64,000 nucleotides of DNA from Eucalyptus grandis. Lineage: Eukaryota > Streptophyta > Magnoliopsida > Myrtales > Myrtaceae. Location of the stretch: NCBI RefSeq assembly GCF_016545825.1, contig NC_052613.1, forward strand, positions 2,046,001 through 2,110,000. The letters run 5' to 3'. This document shows positions 58,639 through 64,000 of this stretch, in pieces (the first letter of the stretch is position 1; each line of letters opens with the position of its first letter). The translations under genes and the position numbers were made by a program. A model generated the notes under the pieces. That model did no database searches. It was given only the letters and a program-made list of their open reading frames with translations, and was not told the origin of the DNA.

Positions 58639-59760
58639 ATGGGCAAGAGAAGAGAAGGGAAGACTAAGCATTTCATATGGTCAAAACCTATGGAGTGTAT
58701 GTTTTTAGAGATATTAGTTGATGAGGCTTCCAAAGAGAACAAACCTTCAGCCAACTTTAAACTACCTTTCTTTGTTTGAGTTGCTTAAGCTATAAAGGAG
58801 AAATTTGGGACTGAATGTGAGCCTAATCATGTGAACAATGATCTTAGAACTATTAAAAACGATTGGACTACCATCCAAAAATTGCGAGTTAAGAGTGGAT
58901 TTCAGTGGGACCATAACTTGAAGATGATCACGGATGATGAAGAAATAACAGTAATATGCTTTTTACATTTCATTATAATTTAATACCCTTAGCATGTGAT
59001 ATCCAAAAATTACGGGTTAAGTTTATGTTCCTTAGTATGATACAATTTGTTATATTCAGGTAATTAGAAATTCATTAATTCAAAAGGTTTATTATGCATG
59101 CAACATGTTGAGATATGCGAGAATTTGAGGTTGTAATAATTTTGTTTGCTTATGCATCATATGCTCTTTACATTTAAAAAAACCAAGACACAGATTGTAA
59201 GAATTACCATAATCATAACTGGCGAATCTCCCTATTTATATACTTGTGCTTTTGTGATTTTTCGTAGGCACATCCTACCCATGAGAATTATTTGAGCAAG
59301 AAAATCAAGATGTATGATAAACTCGCTTTGGTGGTTGGAAAAGACATGACCACAAGATGCTTTGCAAAATAAACATCGACTTGCCTCCTTTTAGGGATGT
59401 GGACTTCTCAATTGAATTAGATGATAGTAATGGCAATACTATGAAAGGAATAGAAGATCCTTCCAGATTTAATAGAAAGTGAAGTTGTGCCACTAACAAC
59501 GATGATAGGTTTGTAATGCTCTAGGAGCAAATTGGAGAGGTTGCTAATGCAAGGAAAAGTTGAGTCAAAATCAATTGGATATTGCTAAGCTCTATAAAGA
59601 ATTGATGGGGGTTGAAGGTTTTGATGAAGCTACCTTTACATATGCCTTTGATTATCTACTGGACAAGGAGAGAGTTGTAAAAGCATTCATTGTCAAGAGT
59701 GCTAAGCTAAAGAAGTTATGGCTCAAAGATTTCTTAAATGGAAGAGAAAGTATATATTGA
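58639..59760 (+). pseudogene. Harbinger-associated Myb/SANT-like DNA-binding protein pseudogene
   Basis: The start MGKRREGKTKHFIWSKPMEC is followed by MFLEILVDEA. After two in-frame stops comes AIKEKFGTECEPNHVNNDLR and TIKNDWTTIQKLR, the Myb/SANT-like (trihelix-related) domain of Harbinger ORF2 proteins. After an intron-like gap, THENYLSKKIKMYDKLALVV appears near 59280-59350. The C-terminal helix pair (NQLDIAKLYKEL, AFDYLLDKERVVKAFIVKSA, KLKKLWLKDFL) ends at a TGA at about 59758-59760. This protein normally partners the DDE transposase for nuclear import and TIR binding. Stops and gaps show it is inactive. Confidence 0.8.
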
Positions 59761-59934
59761 CAAGCATCAGACTTTGAATGTTTATTCTTGATACTATATG
59801 AACATTAGACTTGTTCTTTGGTTACTTGTAGTAGCTATCCAAGTAGCAAAGCATCAAACTTTGAATGTTTATTCTTGATACTATCTAAATATTAGACTTG
59901 TTCTTTGGTTATTTGTAGTAGTTATCCAAGCAAC
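59761..59934. repeat. 87-bp tandem duplication
   Basis: Copies at about 59761-59847 and 59848-59934 share GCATCARACTTTGAATG, TTTATTCTTGATACTAT and TAGACTTGTTCTTTGGTTA. A partial third copy ('ttgttctttgattacttgt..tagctatccaagtag') follows. It lies directly after the Myb-like pseudogene, probably its 3' UTR. Confidence 0.85.
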
Positions 59935-60837
59935 CTTTTGTGGCACATTGTTCTTTGATTACTTGTTGTAGTAGCTATCCAAGTAGCTTTTTGTGACACA
60001 ATTTATCCTAATGTGTCATGGGAAGATAGAGACATTAGTACTAAACTCAACTATGAAATGTTTAGCTCATACACTACATGGGATATTGTGAGGAAAAAAT
60101 GTAATAAAGACCTCTTGCTTTCTATGTGATTGCTTTTTAAAACTATACTTGCTATAGTAGCTTGAATAACATGAATCTACTTGGCAGCTTTAACAAGGGT
60201 AGAACTCATCAGCTTGAGTTGCTTGGTGAAACAAGAAGCATCCTCCATGGTGTCCATCAGCAATTCTAGACAACTTGTGGAGAGCCGCACGGAAGGCGCA
60301 TCCATCCGAAGAGTGCCAAATGTATTGAAGCAATCGATGAGATTGTTTTGAGTTGCTCTTGTAATTGGAAATCATGTCCATTTTCGAAGGATGCGTGTAT
60401 GAATTGAGGTTTCCTTTTCATTATGTAGGTTCAAATTCTAAATTTACTAGATTGATAGATAAAAATCCGCTTATTAAGTAACATGGACTCAATAAATTAA
60501 TTTGACAGTAAGAAGTACACTAGTGTCAATTGTTAGTTCAAATGTTATTTAATCATTTTTCAAATGTGATCCAAACACTATAAAATACTTTCAGTCATGT
60601 CTCACCAAATAAAGAAAAACTAACCATTCTCTTGAAAAATGGTTTCTAGGAAAACATTTTGTAGAAAAGTTATGTTTTCCGTAAAACAAACAATTCTTAG
60701 AGATCTTTGGAAATGCAATTGCATTTTCCCTAAATTGAGCAATAAACAAACCAAACGCTATTTGCATTTATCCGAGAAACTTTTGAGTCTCAAAGTCCAT
60801 TTGGAATATTGAACCAATCAGGGCCTTTGAAGATTGT

Positions 60838-61807
60838 GGGTGCGTTTGGAAACTGCTTTGGAAGGGGCTTTGGGGGGCTAAAGGCCTTTGGGCCAAAATA
60901 GAGGTGTTACCACTTTGCAAGGTGCATTGGGGAGATGCTGGCATTTGCAAGGTGCATTGGGGAGATGCTAGCATTTGCAAGGCTGAAAGCCCAAGGCAGC
61001 CCCTAGGCTGCCTTGGGCTTTCAGCATTCTCGGAATGCCTCATCACTGTTCACCTGTGTACTGTTCATCTTCTTCTCCAGCGGCATGGACGAGCTCGAGA
61101 GGCCGGCAATGGACTCGGCTGAGGTCGGCGAGGTCGTGGCAACCATCACCGGGCAGTCGCGCGACCCCGGCGAGTCGCGGCGACCGCTCGCGAGTCTCGG
61201 CGACCGCTCGCGAGTCGCGCGACCTCGGGCGCGACCTAGATTTGGGTCGCTGGAGGTCGCGCGACCTCAAGCGTGACGCAGAGGTCGTGCGACCTCGGGC
61301 GTGACCCGGATCGGTTGTTGTGAGGTCGCGTGACCTCCGGCAACCAGATCGGTCGCGGCGAGGTCGCACGACCGATGGACACGACCAGACGGTCACCGCG
61401 AGGTCGCACGACCTCTGGCGACCAGATCTGGGTCGCGTCAATCGTTGCGAGGTCGCGCAACCTCCGGCGAAGGGCTGCCGAGGGTCGTCCAACCCAAGGC
61501 GACCCTCGCCGGAGGTCGCCCAACCCTAGGTGACCCTCGTCGGTCGTTTCTGGGTCTCGCCGGCGGCTGCCTGTCTCTCGCCGGCGGCCTCCTGCCCCTC
61601 GCCGGCGAACTTTTTTTTTTTTTTATTAATCACCAAATCCTTTGTAAGTGTAGTCCTTCCAAACATTATTTTTCCTAAAGCTACTTCAAAATAGACTTTC
61701 AAAGTACAATTTACCAAACACCATTTGCATTTTGAAAAATCCCTTTAACTCAAAGATGTTTGCATTTTCTCAAAGGCTTTTTCCAAAGGCCTCCCCAAAC
61801 GCACCCT
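60838..61807. mobile_element. Non-autonomous DNA transposon with GC-rich core and flanking TGT
   Basis: The left end GGGTGCGTTTGGAAACTGCT and the reverse complement of the right end GGGTGCGTTTGGGGAGGCCT match over the first 12 bases and weakly beyond. The element is flanked on both sides by TGT, a possible 3-bp target duplication. The interior holds a 31-bp tandem duplication (about 60917-60977), a perfect hairpin (60982-61025) and a core (61080-61610) of GGTCGCGYGACC repeats ending in CTCGCCGGCGG repeats. A poly-T tract and the AT-rich right arm follow. The overlapping open frames in the core are repeat artefacts. Confidence 0.7.
60982..61025. repeat. Perfect 20-bp-arm hairpin
   Basis: Arm GCTGAAAGCCCAAGGCAGCC (60982-61001), loop CCTA, then the exact reverse complement (61006-61025). 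It sits inside the left half of the 60838-61807 transposon, right after the 31-bp tandem repeat. Confidence 0.95.
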
Positions 61808-62749
61808 GTGTACGATTGATTTGATTTGCTATTACGTGCGGATGTCATTTTAGATGGAAACCCAAATACAAAAAGATCACGGACTCTTTCATATTGCCAA
61901 TGCTTCACTCAAGTGCTAAGCTCTGCAGCTGTTCCTCCTCTTTGCCCTCTTCTTTTCCCTCTTCGTTGATTGACACGGCTTTTGGCGTTCATACAAATTG
62001 GCACTTTGCCTTTAAGAAATTTTAAGCTTTTGATCAGATTCTTCGCTTCTGCCGGATACGTCAATTCCTCATCAAGTCATTTCGAATTCCAAAATGAGTG
62101 CCTTTTTTAGCTAGGTCATTATAATTTGCCTCTGAAAAATCCTTTACTAAATTTGGCAAGGAATTTTTATGTTTTGAGTTCCGCTATTGACGATCCATTG
62201 CATTTGGATGAATCACCCTTGGTAAGAGAGAGAGGGAGAGGGAGAGTCTGAAGAGAGAAAGATTGAGAGAGAAATCATACTCCAACGGAAGGGTCAGGTC
62301 ATCTCCACGTTGATAGTCTTTTTTCCATAAGAAAAGTTAAATAAGAATTAACATTTTATAAAAAAATGCCAATGAGGGTGACTCATCGGAAATTATCATA
62401 TGAGATAGTTAAATAAATCATTTTTCTTTCGATGCGGTGTGAAAGTGATCCGACGAAAGGTTTTAGCCGGCCCGGAGTTATTACATCCCAGCGTTTTTGT
62501 CCCGGCCGACTTCGGTTTTAGCAAACAAGAATTTCCCGGACGTGCAAGAGAAGAACTCATCAGACATGACGTCAGAAATAAAATATCTACCTAAGTTGCA
62601 GTCCCCCCGGGGCAAAGGCCAAAAAAATCGGCTCATTAGCTGACGTCACATTTCAAGACCGAAATTATCTCCACGTTCCTTAAAAACGATGGCCCTTTCT
62701 CCTTCCGAGCGAAACCCTAATTCGCACGCAGGCATCGAATCAGCAGAGC

Positions 62750-62790
<41 letters not shown>

Positions 62791-62872
62791 CAGAAGGTGA
62801 TCGAGCTTTGCCTCAATTCGGCGCCGCCCACCACCGCCGCCGGCCGTCAACGTTGCGGCGGCGATCGCCAGG
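61808..62872. other. Promoter and 5' UTR region of the DEAD-box helicase gene
   Basis: No gene recognised before the helicase. GA-rich repeats occur at about 62228-62275, and a GA microsatellite at 62753-62784 lies in the probable 5' UTR. TGACGTCA-type words (about 62568 'tgacgtcag' and 62641 'tgacgtcac') could be bZIP sites, by sequence only. Confidence 0.4.
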
Positions 62873-63934
<1,062 letters not shown>

Positions 63935-64000
63935 TAACCTTTCTCCTGGTGGGTTACTTGGTTGCATTGTTTTCGCTCACTGAATATTGTTGGTACATCT

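Larger units (their letters stand above)
54441..60692 (+). mobile_element. Decayed PIF/Harbinger transposon with transposase and Myb/SANT-like ORFs
   Basis: The left terminus (AAGATGTGTTTGTTTCAC at 54441) and the right terminus read in reverse complement (TAAGAATTGTTTGTTTTACG ending at about 60692-60700) form imperfect TIRs. Both are followed by CATTTTACCAG/ACATTTTCC-like words. Inside, in the same orientation, lie a DDE_4-type transposase pseudogene (57340-58460) and a Myb/SANT-like partner pseudogene (58639-59760), the two-gene layout of PIF/Harbinger elements. The 5' third is non-coding and contains a 173-bp tandem duplication (54660-55008) and a G-rich minisatellite (56113-56500). The left end abuts the neighbouring element at 53551-54440. 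A target duplication was not resolved. Confidence 0.75.

Noticed and set aside
61013..61533. Overlapping Arg/Ser-rich frames on both strands
   Set aside because: All fall in the GGTCGCGYGACC repeat core of a transposon.

Overview
This window is nuclear DNA from a flowering plant, most likely a woody eudicot. The support is GT-AG introns, plant-only families (a PPR-DYW protein, a plant intracellular Ras-group LRR protein, a SIP-type raffinose-synthase homologue, a C2/GRAM/VASt protein), AT-rich intergenic DNA and many non-autonomous transposons. The GC-rich cores of those transposons remind me of Myrtaceae (Eucalyptus-like) genomes. That placement is an inference from general familiarity, not a database result.

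Layout. 1-3.9 kb: repeats, including a GC-rich block, a triple palindrome array and a 290-bp direct duplication. 3.9-8.6 kb (minus): PCH2/TRIP13 AAA+ ATPase in 14 exons, with a reading-frame conflict in exon 1. 9.7-10.2 kb (plus): a small plant protein of unknown function. 10.5-10.9 kb (minus): a His-rich hypothetical protein. 11.7-13.8 kb (plus): an intronless PPR-DYW protein. 15.3-17.5 kb (minus): a Raf-like (ATN1-type) kinase. 19.4-21.8 kb: two inverted-repeat transposons and a 76-bp tandem duplication. 22.6-26.3 kb (plus): a SIP-type raffinose-synthase-family enzyme in 14 exons. 26.8-27.2 kb (minus): a 129-aa membrane protein. 28.3-31.3 kb (minus): a PIRL1/9-like LRR protein. 33.3-38.8 kb (minus): a C2/GRAM/VASt protein in 8 exons. 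40.4-41.1 kb: a long-TIR element. 41.9-42.6 kb (minus): a PB1-domain protein. 45.4-45.6 kb: a tRNA-derived SINE with a perfect target-site duplication. 46-53.5 kb: degenerate repeats, probably LTR-retroelement debris. 53.5-61.8 kb: DNA transposons side by side, including a decayed two-ORF PIF/Harbinger element. 62.9 kb to the end (plus): the 5' part of an RH30-like DEAD-box helicase, cut by the window edge.

The genes are ordinary single-transcript plant genes and do not form a functional cluster. I see no CRISPR array, tRNA gene, rRNA or prokaryotic-style operon. The main unusual signal is in the repeats: at least five separate elements share one architecture of inverted AT-rich arms around a GC-rich, internally repetitive core. 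Exon coordinates were set by eye from GT/AG sites and reading-frame continuity and may be off by a base or two; no alignment was run.
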